Assembly: GCF_040115645.1 (NCBI RefSeq)
Contig: NC_089575.1
Location: 930,001-994,000 of the forward strand
DNA: 64,000 nt
Direction: 5' to 3'
Source: Euwallacea fornicatus
Lineage: Eukaryota > Arthropoda > Insecta > Coleoptera > Curculionidae
Below, piece by piece: positions 11,140-20,470 of this stretch (position 1 is its first letter; each line of letters starts with the position of its first letter). The notes beneath the pieces are model-generated. The model did not search any database. It was not told the DNA's origin and was given only the letters and a program-made list of their open reading frames with translations. The translations under genes and the position numbers were made by a program.

Positions 11140-11995
11140 ATTTACGTTTTATTATTTATTTATTTATTCAAATTTTTGCCTCTATAATTAGAGCCGGGCT
11201 ATCGACCTTTAGGCCTCTCCCTCCTTGAAGATATTTATAAGGGCATTTATATACAATAAATTGAATTATTTAGCTTATTCATGAAAATGTTCAAATAGGG
11301 GTTGTCTTGGGGAATCGGGATTGTGTCGTCATTCTGGTTATGCAGAGAGGGTCCAATGCGATGCAGCTATGAGGATTGCTTTTCCATTTTTCCCGTATTT
11401 GTGTCACTCTTTCTGTTATCTCTATCATGTTGGTGTGTTCATAAAGTGTTTGATCAGAAGAGTTGTGTGACGGGTTGTTTAACCTTTGTAATTACTTCTA
11501 GTGCGATTTACTCTGTAATTTGTACGTACTGTTTTGTCTTTTTTTTTTTTCATTTGCTCTCAGTATATGCCCGCAATTCAATAGGGGTCTGCAGATTGCT
11601 CTATATTATTATTTAGTTGCGGTTTTTATACCCTTGTTTTATATGTCAGCGATCGAAAGTGTTTTTCTCTTCTAGTGATTCATGTTCTGGTTATTCTTAA
11701 AAGTTTTTACTGAAATTTAGTTTGGGGCCGATCGTTAATCCTAGGTATTCGATGTCCTTTGGTTCGGTAATGTGGCCATCGGCTCTTACTGTAAGAGAGC
11801 CCGTTTTGACTTTGTGACTGAAAAGCAAAACTTAGATTTCATTACCGCCAGGTGTTAATCTCCATGTGCAGAACCGTAATATTGCTTTGTCCGTTAGCTC
11901 CTGAAGCCTTTTCGCAGCCTTGTCCGTCCTGTTGTCCCGTGCGAGTGCTGCGTCGTCGGCACATTTTGATGTGCATTTCATCCCGATCCGCGTCT
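11140..11995 (-). pseudogene. Jockey-like non-LTR retrotransposon, 3' part with RT end
   Basis: The minus strand starts in the reverse transcriptase catalytic block (CADDAALARDNRTDKAAKRL, the ADD motif of the YADD type) and continues with LTDKAILRFCTWRL. It then has the palm/thumb block EPKDIEYLGLTIND, with several frameshifts, and finishes with PLFEHFHE, the same C-terminus as the fragment at 4897. Downstream (11140-11170 in plus coordinates) is a TTTA-rich run, which on the element's strand is a microsatellite-like AAAT tail. The copy is 5'-truncated and dead. Confidence 0.7.
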
Positions 11996-12346
11996 TCCTA
12001 TTTATCTGTTATAGTTTGGAAGTTGTCAAATAAATTTTTGTGTTTTTTTTTTAGATTCTTCAATCATAAAAAAACAAGGCTCGATAAAACTACGGCCGGA
12101 TATAACGACCCTTTTCACTCGGGCCCCTCGCCGTCTCTATATTCGACTTTAACTGTATTTTGAAGTATAAAAAATGAATACATAGAATCTATTCTGGCGT
12201 GTTTACCTTGAACCGCAAGTGGCAGTTCGGAGATAAATATTTTATTTTGACCCAAACAATTTTTTACTCGAAAATATCTCTATGCGATAAAAGTTTTTAA
12301 GCAAACAATAATCGTAGACGTTTAACGCAAATATTAAATTATTTCT

Positions 12347-12868
12347 ATGGAAAAATCGGTCGCGGCGAGTCCGGCCCATGAAGACGAAATTTCGGGACAG
12401 CAAATTTCTCAAAATTTAAATGTGACTCCAAGTTGAGTGCAAAATATTACTAAATTGGACGAAAAAGACGGTAAAACGAAAAAAAAGCTGAAAAAAGGAC
12501 GCATTACGAAAATTACCGAAAGGGATTATCGCGTTCTAGGATGTACGAGTATTATTGAAAAAAACGGGCATGTTTCGTCAAGGAGTTCAGTTCAGAATGG
12601 TCCGAAGCTACCGCAAAAACCATATCTAAACATACTTGCTTATGCCATGTAAAGAAACTGGAATACGGTTTTTATAAGGTAAATATTATTTTAACACAAC
12701 GTGACTTGTTACTTAAATCAATGCTTATATTTTTAAAGGCCAAACAAAAACTATTATTAACTCAAAAACAAATTAAAAGAAGATTGCGTTGGGTTAAAAA
12801 CCGAATAAATCGGACTCTAGACCAATGGTATTCGATTATATGGAGTGATGGATCAAAGTTTGAGCCAC
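12347..12868 (+). pseudogene. LT-B transposase, N-terminal part
   Basis: The gene begins MEKSVAASPAHEDEI, matching LT-A. It has one early stop after NLNVTPS and a frameshift in the region corresponding to the second HTH. From 12739 it is open: AKQKLLLTQKQIKRRLRWVK, then NRINRTLDQWYSIIWSDGSK and FEP, which holds the first catalytic aspartate region (WSDGSKFEP, where the usual acidic residue of DES is replaced by G). The frame then runs into the inserted DNA at 12869; the missing continuation (YVGDPRNRII) is at 16662. Confidence 0.8.
12679..12738 (+). other. Putative 60-bp intron (or in-frame 20-aa insert) in LT transposase
   Basis: The segment starts GTAAATATTATTTTAAC and ends ATATTTTTAAAG, so it has GT...AG borders and a T-rich 3' end. 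Removing it joins EYGFYK to AKQKLLLTQ, which matches the contiguous order in ordinary Tc1 transposases. The same 60-bp segment with the same borders is present in LT-A. It is divisible by three and has no stop in either copy, so translation through it is also possible. Which of the two is true cannot be decided from sequence alone. Confidence 0.5.
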
Positions 12869-13591
12869 AGCGGATCAGAAAATCTCCAGCCTTTTTTTTT
12901 TAATATGTGGAAACAGGGAACACCTATCATCATGTGTTGCATAATATAAAGCACATTTAAGCGAAACAAATCATGAATAACAAACACTTTTATTTTAAGT
13001 TCAAACATAATGATAATGGAAAAAGAAACTGTAGGATAATGGTTGCTATCTTCGTATCATCCCGCGTCACTCAGTGATGAACATGTATGTTAGAAGGAAT
13101 ATTTCCTTTTTTAAAAAAAAAAAAAAAACAAATTTAAGCCAGACTTCTTTATTCAACCACAATTGGAAATAGAATGCCTCTTGCGAGGAGTCAGAGTCAC
13201 TTTCCTGTCTTTGTTTTTCTTCAAAAAACCCACTACACCATCCACATTCTTCCCACGCTTACATCCCTTAGTCATTCCTTTTCACACCCCATATGATAAA
13301 ACAGACCCTCTTTACCTTTTAGGGCAACGATCTACTTTAACTAGTGCAAGTTTAGTCCATCTCCAAGGGGACACTCATAGGTGTCCGTGACATACCACAT
13401 GTGCCCAAGAATGAGACTTAACACCACCCTTGTAAGATAGCAGATTTATTGCTCTTGCCTTAAATGAATTAATAACCAACCCCGTATCACTTCCTTTATG
13501 AAAGCTCACATGTACATATGTGGACTATGTCACATGTAGTGAAGTAAAAATCCCCTGTTGGTGATGGTTTCCATTTGTTTACGTTGACAAC
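12869..13591. other. Insert between LT-B and Mar-2, unassigned
   Basis: The first bases (CAGCGGATCAGAAAA) resemble the TIR of Tc1-2 (CAGTGGGTCAAAAAAGT), so a Tc1-2 end may lie here, with later DNA inserted inside the TIR. A poly-A run occurs at about 13112-13128. An open frame at 13163-13390 has no recognisable similarity. No gene is supported. Confidence 0.35.
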
Positions 13592-14932
13592 TACCAGGTA
13601 TACCGGTATGAAGTGAGCGTCAGGATATACCAGGTATAACGGTATGAAGTGAACGATAGGATATAAATATACAGGATATAAATGTCTCGATATAGGGCAT
13701 TTGTTGTAAACAAACCTTTTTATTTGTTTGCTTGGGTGTTGTGCAAACTGACAAACTCATTTAGTACAAATCAAGTCCTTGAACAAATAACAATAAATTA
13801 TTTCATTGGGCCAAAAATGTCGAATTTTGTACCACAAAATGATGATTTGCGGAAAGCATTCATGTTTTGCTTTCATTTGAAGAAAAGTGCTGCAGAGTCG
13901 CATCGAATGCTTGTCGAGGCATGTGGTGATTATGCTTTATCAGAAGCAACATGCAAAAGATGGTTTCAACGATTCAGAAATAACAATTTTGATGATCAAA
14001 ATGAAGAACGTGGTAGACCACCATAAAAGTTTGAAGACGCCGAACTGCGATCAATAATGGATGAAGATGACACTTTCAGTCAAAAGCAAATGGCAGAAAT
14101 GTTAAATGTTGCACAATGAACAATTTCTGATCGTTTAAAAGCTACGGGAAAGATCCAAAAGTGTGGAAAATGGGTGCTGCATGAATTGAATGAAAGACAG
14201 ATGGAGAACCGAAAAAACATCTGTGAAATTTTGCTTCAAAGGACGAAAGAAGATCAGTTTTGCATCGAATTGTTACTGAAGATGAAAAATGGATTTACTT
14301 TCAAAATCCTAAACGGAAAAAATCATGGGTTGATTCGGGTCAACCATCGACACCCTCTGCAAAACCTGATCGATTCGGCAAGAAGGCAATGCTGTGTGTT
14401 TGGTGGGATCGGAAAGGTATGGTGCACCACGAGCTTTTAAAAATCTGGTGAAACCGCTAATACTATCCGCTACCTACAACAATTCATTAATTTAAACAAT
14501 GCTTTGATCGAAAAACGATCGGAATGGGCCAGAAGACACGGGAAGGTAATTTTGCTCCATGACAACGCACCTGCACACAAAACAACACCGGTTCAGGATA
14601 CCATCAAAACACTTGGCTGGGAGCTGCTACCCCATCCGCCGTATTCACCAGACTTGGCTCCTTCGGACAACCATTTGTCTTCATCGATGGGACGCGCATT
14701 GGCTGAGACAGCACTTCGATTCCTACGAAGAAGTAGAAAGTTGGGTGTCTGATTGGTTTGATGCCAAAGAGGCACATTTCTATTGGCGTGGTATCCATGA
14801 ATTGCCAGGAAGGTGGTCAAAATGCGTAGAAAGCAATGGTCAATATTTTTCAATAATTTTTTTTCTTTTCTTGTTAAAATTGGTGTTCTATTTTCACAAA
14901 ATAGCGCTCGTTTCATACCGGTAGACCTGGTA
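13592..14932 (+). mobile_element. Mar-2: Mos1-like mariner, decayed
   Basis: The TIRs are about 28 bp: TACCAGGTATACCGGTATGA at the left, and TCATACCGGTAGACCTGGTA as its near-complement at the right. The left TIR is present twice in tandem (13592 and 13628; 36-bp repeat). The total of about 1.34 kb fits mariner. It lies in the DNA that splits LT-BC. Confidence 0.85.
13817..14865 (+). pseudogene. Mar-2 transposase pseudogene (Mos1/mauritiana-like)
   Basis: The start MSNFVPQNDDLRKAF is Mos1-like. The HTH block ATCKRWFQRFRNNNFDDQ is intact. A stop follows at about 14024 (after RGRPP), another at about 14117, a frameshift near 14250, and another stop at about 14449. The blocks can still be read: WVLHELNERQMENRK, HRIVTEDEKWIYFQNPKRKK (first aspartate), VILLHDNAPAHKT (second), and YSPDLAPSD (third). 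The D34D spacing is kept up to the last break. The C-terminus reads GIHELPGRWSKCVESNGQYF. The gene is inactive and is a closer relative of Mar-1 than of Mar-3. Confidence 0.88.
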
Positions 14933-15228
14933 TAACAAGGAATAACAAGTTGTGACAATAATTATTCCCGAAGGGTCTTTGGCTCTCGTGTCTGAGTCTT
15001 CTGCTCTCTCTTTTTCATATCACCGTTGCCTACCTCCCTGGTCCTTGGTCGGCTGCGTAACATGTGCCGCTCACACGTTTTCCATTCTGTGTCCACTTCT
15101 ACAAGGCACAAATTTGCCCATGTGATTTTGTGTGGACAAAGGGTATTCTTTCCCCTTTGCCATAACTCACAGCGGGAGGTGGACAATGATTGACTACATC
15201 CCGAGAGATCAGAACAGAAACATCTAAA
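14933..15228. other. Unassigned spacer between Mar-2 and Tc1-2
   Basis: No repeat or coding match is visible. If Mar-2 and its flanks inserted within Tc1-2's left TIR, this would be part of that insert. Confidence 0.3.
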
Positions 15229-16661
15229 TTTCAACTCAAAAAAGTATTTGCACAGTATGTTAATAAAACGGTTAAATTAAATTGAGGTGAAAATAGACAG
15301 TTTCCAATATTTCGTATTCACCTCTTCTGCATCAATGGGCGTGGTCTTTGGGCGTGGAATTAACAAGAGTGTGTACGTAATCTGGTGCCATAGTTGACCA
15401 TTCTTCGCCTAATGCTTTTCTTAAATCTTCTTTGTTGGAAATGTGCCGTTTCCGAATTTGCACATCCAAAGGATTCCATAAATTCTCAATAGGGTTAACA
15501 TCCGGTGACTGCGGTGGAGTTAAAAGTCTATGGGGAACATTGTACAACAACCGCTCTTGTGTTAACTTGGCCGAATGCTTCGGATCATTGTCTTGTTGGA
15601 AATTAAAAGGATGTTCCATGTTTAATTCTACGGCACTTTGGATCAAATTGTCCCGCAACGTGTCCATGTAACTTCTGGCTGTCATTGTACCCTCAATAAA
15701 GGCACGATTTCCTACCCCATTGCATGCCGTACATCCCCAAGCTGAGACGTTTCCTCCGCCATGCTTGACCGTTGGTTTCAAATTTTTCGTTTGAAGTCCT
15801 GTCTTAGGCTTTCTCCATACAAAACGTTTACCATCAGACCCAAAAAGGCAAAATTCACTTTCATCAGGGAAAATTAGGTTTTTCCACCACTCTAAAGGTT
15901 TATGGTATCAATATACGCTTTAGCAAACTCCAAACGTTTTTGGCGATTCTTCTCCGAAATAAATTGGTTTTTTCGTGCTGCTCTGCCGTAGACATTTGCT
16001 GAATGAAGAATATTTCTGATGGTTCGAGGATGGACAGTCTTTCCGGTTGTCGATGCAACATCAGATGCCAAAGTTTGAGCACTAATAAATGGGTTCTTCT
16101 GAGCTTCATTAATAATCATTTGTTTTTCTCGTCCATTCAGTATTTGTGGTCTTCCAGAACGGGACTTGTCTTTGACAGTTCCTGTGTGCTGATATTTTTT
16201 AACGATATAACGCACTGCTGAGAATGTCAAATTAGTAATATTTGCTATTGCTCTATAGCTTTTGCCACGAACCATGTAAAACAACTATCTTAAAACGTTT
16301 CGATAGCTCTGTTTCACCCCTTTTCGGACTCATATTTGCACTGAGGATTTTAAGCTGACCAAGTAGGTCTAATAATACGATTTTGATAAGGAAATAGTTC
16401 ATGCTGAAGCAGATAATAAACAAATTCCCTTCTGCAAAAACCATTTTATTGCCCAGTATGAAGATGTGCAAATACTCACTTGAGGCAAAATATTCACTTT
16501 TTCCTTTACAGTATTGTGTACATTCAAACGAAACGAGAAATTCTGTTAAATCGTGCTTAATCTACTTCAGCATAATGCTATAAAACATTAGAAATCAAGA
16601 TGTGTGCTTTCAAATATTTCAAAAAGTATTGGCGTGCAAGTACTTTTTTGACCCACTGTAT
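15229..16661 (-). mobile_element. Tc1-2: Tc1-like element in LT-BC
   Basis: The right end reads TACTTTTTTGACCCACTGTA and lies directly next to LT-C sequence at a TA. The left end has the matching inverted block TCAAAAAAGTATTTGCAC at about 15236, but its outermost bases have diverged or lie at 12869. The size is about 1.43 kb if the left end is at 15229. The transposase is on the minus strand. Confidence 0.75.
15332..16333 (-). pseudogene. Tc1-2 transposase pseudogene (DD34E type)
   Basis: The gene starts at ATG 16333 (MSPKRGETELSKRFKIVV), then one frameshift leads to VRGKSYRAIANITNLTFSAV, the first HTH. DKSRSGRPQILNGREKQMI, a GRPR-like linker, and the second HTH ending NVYGRAARKNQFI follow. 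A break near 15895 precedes FPDESEFCLFGSDGKR (first aspartate) and HGGGNVSAWGC. FQQDNDPKHSAKLT (second aspartate) and PPQSPDVNPIENLW (glutamate) follow in the open stretch 15332-15781. The protein would be about 330 aa, typical of Tc1. Only about two frameshifts break it, so it is fairly young, but it is not functional as it stands. Confidence 0.88.
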
Positions 16662-17190
16662 ATGTGGGTGATCCACGAAACAGAATTATCCAGCATCCTG
16701 GAGGAGAACACCTCGACGATTGTCTCAGAAAAATAGTTAAGTTTGCGGCATCAGTGGTGGCCTGGGATGGTATGTCGTCTCGAGGTATTGGATGTCTTCG
16801 CTTCATTGATGGTGCAGTAAATGCTAACAAGTGCCAAAGCATTTTGGAGCATGAATTGTTGCCGTCAATTGAACAGTTGCAAACGTCGGAGTGAAATTTT
16901 ACATTTCAAGAAGATGGGTGTCACACAACAAAAATGACTAAAACTTGGTTTCGAAACCATAATAGACCATTGTTGGACTGGCCTTCTCGCAGGCCAGACC
17001 TGAGTCCAATTGAAACACTCTGGCACGGCATGCTAAACGCTTTACGGACTGCTCCTGTCGGACCTTTGCCAGAATTAAATAGGAAATCAAGAGAAATGTG
17101 GAAGAGTTTTACACGAGAATGTTGCCAAAATCTTGAAGAAATCACGTCGCATTAATGCAATTTTCAAACAAAAATGGAAGTTTCGCTCTA
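16662..17190 (+). pseudogene. LT-C transposase, C-terminal part
   Basis: The open stretch 16664-16894 reads GDPRNRIIQHPGGEHLDDC, then VKFAASVVAWDGMSSRGIGC and LRFIDGAVNANKCQSILEHE, the central DDE region. After a stop, a block with QEDGCHT (in place of FQQDNAPCH; the second aspartate is kept as D) precedes WFRNHNRPLLDWPSRRPDLS and PIETLWHGML with the catalytic glutamate. The last residues are frameshifted. Together with 12347-12868 it makes a complete, though dead, transposase gene. Confidence 0.8.
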
Positions 17191-17416
17191 TGGAGGGCAA
17201 TAAATTCGGTTAAATTTAAATATGGTTCAAGTTGAGTACGCTAGAATATTTTTTATAATTAAAAATAATCGTATATTTTGTTAAAATTAGCCGTAACGTA
17301 TTACCAAATAATAACAAAATAAATTGTACTTGGTTCTGTTTCGCTATTTATTGCAGTTTGTTCAATATTGAAATCAAAAAAGCCATTTTTGTATTTTATG
17401 TTTAGTCCAACTTCAA
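16662..17416 (+). mobile_element. LT-C: right half of the split long-TIR Tc1 copy
   Basis: Sequence resumes with TGTGGGTGATCCACG, exactly where LT-B broke off. The 3' end (about 17220-17416) matches the 5' end of LT-A in reverse: ATAACAAAATAAATTG and TTTTATGTTTAGTCCAACTTC correspond to LT-A plus-strand ATAACAAAATAAATCG and TTTTATGCTTGGTCTAACTTC. This shows the ~200-bp TIR. Confidence 0.82.
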
Positions 17417-17765
17417 TACGTCTAGATTCGTATATTTATTGCCCAATTCGTAACCGTTCTCAGTTTTGTCATAATAAATTCTCTAGTAAAGTCTGAACTC
17501 TGAAATAAACAATTTTTTCAGGAGATTGTAAAACTGAAACTATTCGCGTCGGATCAAAACTACTTATTGAAAGATATAAATTTTTGTTAAAAAAATTAAA
17601 ATACGAATATGTTTCCATGGAAACAACTGAACGCGAGTGACGAAGGAAATCATTTGTTCACGTCAACAAATTGAGTTATAAGTTGCTAAACAATTTAAAT
17701 TAAAATTAATAATTTCAGTGACTTGAATACAAACGAGTGAGATTTGAACTTTGAGAACTGCGTAA

Positions 17766-17898
17766 AGGAAGGAAAGGAGAAGAAGGAAACTAACAGATAG
17801 GTTAAAGCACATAATTATGGACCTTGAAAGAAGAAACGCGAAATTGTCATTTTATGCTGAGCAAATGACTGAAGATCTTGCAAGATGTAAAGAAAATA
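17766..17898 (+). other. Possible coiled-coil coding relic cut by V-1
   Basis: An open frame reads a basic then amphipathic segment around MDLERRNAKLSFYAEQMTED (ATG at 17817) and runs into the TA where V-1 begins. If V-1 and FB-2 are removed and one TA is kept, the frame continues at 20471 through about 16 more codons (DALGAELVRTMKKKDVL) to a stop. The composition looks like a coiled coil. I do not recognise the protein. It could be chance; the match of the frame across the empty site is the only support. Confidence 0.25.
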
Positions 17899-19207
17899 CA
17901 GGGTGTTTCAAAACTATAAGATCAAACCTCTGGGGAGGGTCCCGTGCCTCAATAAAAGACACCTAACTCTAAGAACCCGTGCCCGCAAATGTCTCCCCAA
18001 GGCGCTGAGGCCTTATGATGCTTTAAGACAACTATATGCGAAAATATGTTTTATCGAGTTATATTACATTTTATTTTAATTTGTTTATACAAAACAACAC
18101 TACACAAATTGGTCAAAATGTCGTCCTTGGACTTGAATGAACCTGTTGAGAATTTTTGCGAAATGTTTATCTTAGCGAAGACTCATAACACAAGTTTTTG
18201 CCCCTTAGTTTGACACATTGACTCGTTAATTTCGCAAATTGATAAAAAATTACAAAGTGATTGACCTCTACGAAGAACTACACCGATCAGGAACTGGCAG
18301 ATATGTATTCGGCATATGGAGCAACAATTTGCAACGCAAAAGCTGTTGCACAGCTTCATTAAGAACGCTATTTCGCAAAGCAACATCCTGGGTACAAAAA
18401 CATTATTGCAATTCATCGACCATTTACTGGTGGACCATGGTGGTGCAGAAGAAAACAGTAAGAACGATCCGTTTTGTGGAAGAGGTTCTTCACCGAATTG
18501 CAGATGAGTCTTCGGCTAGCACTCGTCAAGTTGCAGAGGATAACACATGAGCAACAACTTTATCCATACTATTTAGAAAAAGCATAAGGTTTGCCTCCAA
18601 CCGATTATCAACTAAAAGTTCAGTTTTGGCACTGGCAGGCATTTGCAAAAAGACCTCCTGCTGGAACTTCTTGAAGACGTCACGTTAAACGGTCTACAGT
18701 AACTGTGGCTGCAACATTATGGTACGCCTGCACACTTTTCTGCAGAAGTGCGTCAGTTCGGACGAAATTGGATCAGGTGGATCATTGGTCCAGTACCGCG
18801 GCCCCCTGAGTCTCCCGATCTAACACTTTCAGATTTCTTTCTGCGGGCGCCTGTAAACTATCAGGTTTGTGAAACGCAAGTGGAAAGAGGGTAAGTCCTG
18901 ATAGCGCGCGAATCACTGCGGCAATTGAAGTCGATCAAAATATTAACCAAATTCGAGGAAATCATGTAGGTCGTTTAAACAGGCGCATTCAAGTACAAGG
19001 GCGACATTTTTAGCAATTACTGTAGTGTCATTTGGTGTAAATGGTTTACAACGAAATGTACTAAAACTCGACAAAAACATTTACGCGTGTAACTGTCTTA
19101 AAGCATCATATGGCCGTAGCGCTTTGGGGAGGCACTTGCGAACACGAATTCTTGTACTAAGATGTCTTCCATTGTTGCACTGAAAAATCCCTAGAAGGTT
19201 GATCCTA
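17899..19207 (+). mobile_element. V-1: DD41D-type mariner-like element, decayed
   Basis: The left end is CAGGGTGTTTCAAAACTATA after a TA. The right end has the degraded complement GTTCTGAAACATCTTA. Further inward, GCCCGCAAATGTCTCCCCAA at the left pairs with TTGGGGAGGCACTTGCGAAC at the right, so the TIRs are over 120 bp. The transposase relic is on the plus strand. FB-2 begins directly at its right end. Confidence 0.7.
18225..19010 (+). pseudogene. V-1 transposase pseudogene (DUF4817 HTH / DDE_3 type)
   Basis: This is a heavily decayed transposase of the insect mariner-like group that carries a DUF4817-type helix-turn-helix. Readable blocks, in changing frames, are VIDLYEELHRSGTGRYVFGI (HTH start), VRTIRFVEEVLHRIADESSA followed by STRQVAED, LQHYGTPAHFSAEVRQFGRN (second-aspartate block, D replaced by Y), and PESPDLTLSDFF (third aspartate). 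The same blocks are better kept in V-2. No function remains. Confidence 0.65.
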
Positions 19208-20470
19208 AAGTTCTGAAACATCTTATACAGGGTGTCCAACGAATGTGGGCCACTAGCCATATCTTGAAAACTATGACTAGGAAGAAGTTGAACTTGGGCA
19301 TCCTACTAAAGTAGAGATGATCTATTGATTAAAAATATTTTCATGAAAATACCACTTCCGGTTATGTCAACTCGCTTATTTTAAATGGAACACCCTATAT
19401 ATCATAATAAATTTCGGTTCTGTGGAACATTATGAATATTTTTCGTGTATAGTGTTCTATATCTATATCTAAATCCAAACGTTTTCATTTTATTAAAAAA
19501 AAAAACAATTTTCAATGTTCAGTACTTAACAATTTATTTTAAGTAACGTTTGAAGTTACTAGGTGGCGCAACAATCGTCAACAATAGGCTCCTTTCTTCT
19601 GTAAGATGCTTTGACAGGTCCTCTCGTTTTGAAGTGATCTATTATGCGTTTGAGGAGTTTTCGTGGTGGCTTCTGTTTTTCTGGATATCGAATACCAAAT
19701 TTATTGCTCGTTCTGGTTAGTACTTTGATACATTCGCCATAAATAATAAATTTATTGAGACAATATTCGTTTGAATAATTTACGAGCGCCGCCATACTTA
19801 AATTCTGGCGAGCAGCGCCACCTAGTGACTCTAGACGTTACTTAAAATGAATTGTTAAGTACTGAACATTGAAAAGTATTTTTTTTTTTAATGAAAACGG
19901 TTAGATTTAGATATAGACTATTGATTTGAAAGTAGTACTTATTTCTGATGTTACATATGTATTCGCTGTAAAAATAGGGGGTTCCCATTTAAAAAATTTG
20001 AATTTTTTACAATTCTTGAATGATAATTTTGGACTCTCTTTTTGAACACGATGCATAAAAAACTTGATTTAACTCACTGATCCAAGGACTGTAAAGCATT
20101 TTGCACAATAGTGCAGTACTTCACTGCAAAACACTTAGCCATTTTCCAATTATTAGAAAATACATTCATGGCTGAAACTCTAATTTTTTTTTGAAAATTT
20201 TATATATCTCGGAAACCGTAAAAATTAGGTATAGAACACTATACTCGCAGAATATTCATAACGTTCCACAGAATCGAAATTTCTTGTAATATATAGGGTG
20301 TTCGATTTAAAATAGGCGAGTCGACATTCATTTCCGGTATAACCGGAAGTGGTATTTTTATTAAAATATTTTTATCAACGGATCACCTCCACTTTAGCAT
20401 GTTTCAACTTTTCCCTAGTCATAGTTTGCAAGATACGGACAGTGGCCCATATTCGTTGGACACCCTGTAT
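19208..20470. mobile_element. FB-2: foldback derivative of a DD41D-type element
   Basis: The outer ends ACAGGGTGTCCAACGAATGT and its near-complement at 20450-20470 pair for about 230 bp. Inside them a second pair of arms (19514-19570 and 19814-19870; AATGTTCAGTACTTAACAAT and its complement, then GGTGGCGC) closes on a centre that still encodes an N-terminal HTH. The right arm has about 300 bp (19921-20224) that the left lacks. That extra segment and the outer arm recur together at 58570-59085. No complete gene remains. Confidence 0.7.
19559..19795 (-). pseudogene. DUF4817-type HTH fragment inside FB-2
   Basis: The minus strand reads NYSNEYCLNKFIIYGECIKV, then IRYPEKQKPPRKLLKRIIDH and FKTRGPVKASYRRKEPIV. 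This matches the N-terminal HTH of DUF4817-type mariner-like transposases, where a 'Y-ER-P---PS---F--L---F--TG-V' pattern is usual. About 75 aa are open, with no DDE domain. It identifies the parental family of the foldback. Confidence 0.7.

Larger units (their letters stand above)
12150..12868 (+). mobile_element. LT-B: left half of the second long-TIR Tc1 copy
   Basis: The sequence from about 12150 matches the 5' end of LT-A read backwards: ACCGCAAGTGGCAG, GACCCAAAC and CGATAAAAG-type blocks lie in the same order. The outer part of the TIR is missing on the left. The match stops abruptly at 12868 within a TTTGAGCCATATGTGGGTG site that is intact in LT-A. It resumes at 16662 (LT-C) with TGTGGGTGATCCACG. 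LT-B and LT-C are therefore one element split by 3.8 kb of later insertions. Confidence 0.8.

Noticed and set aside
13163..13390. 75-aa frame between LT-B and Mar-2
   Set aside because: No recognisable similarity and no support from context.
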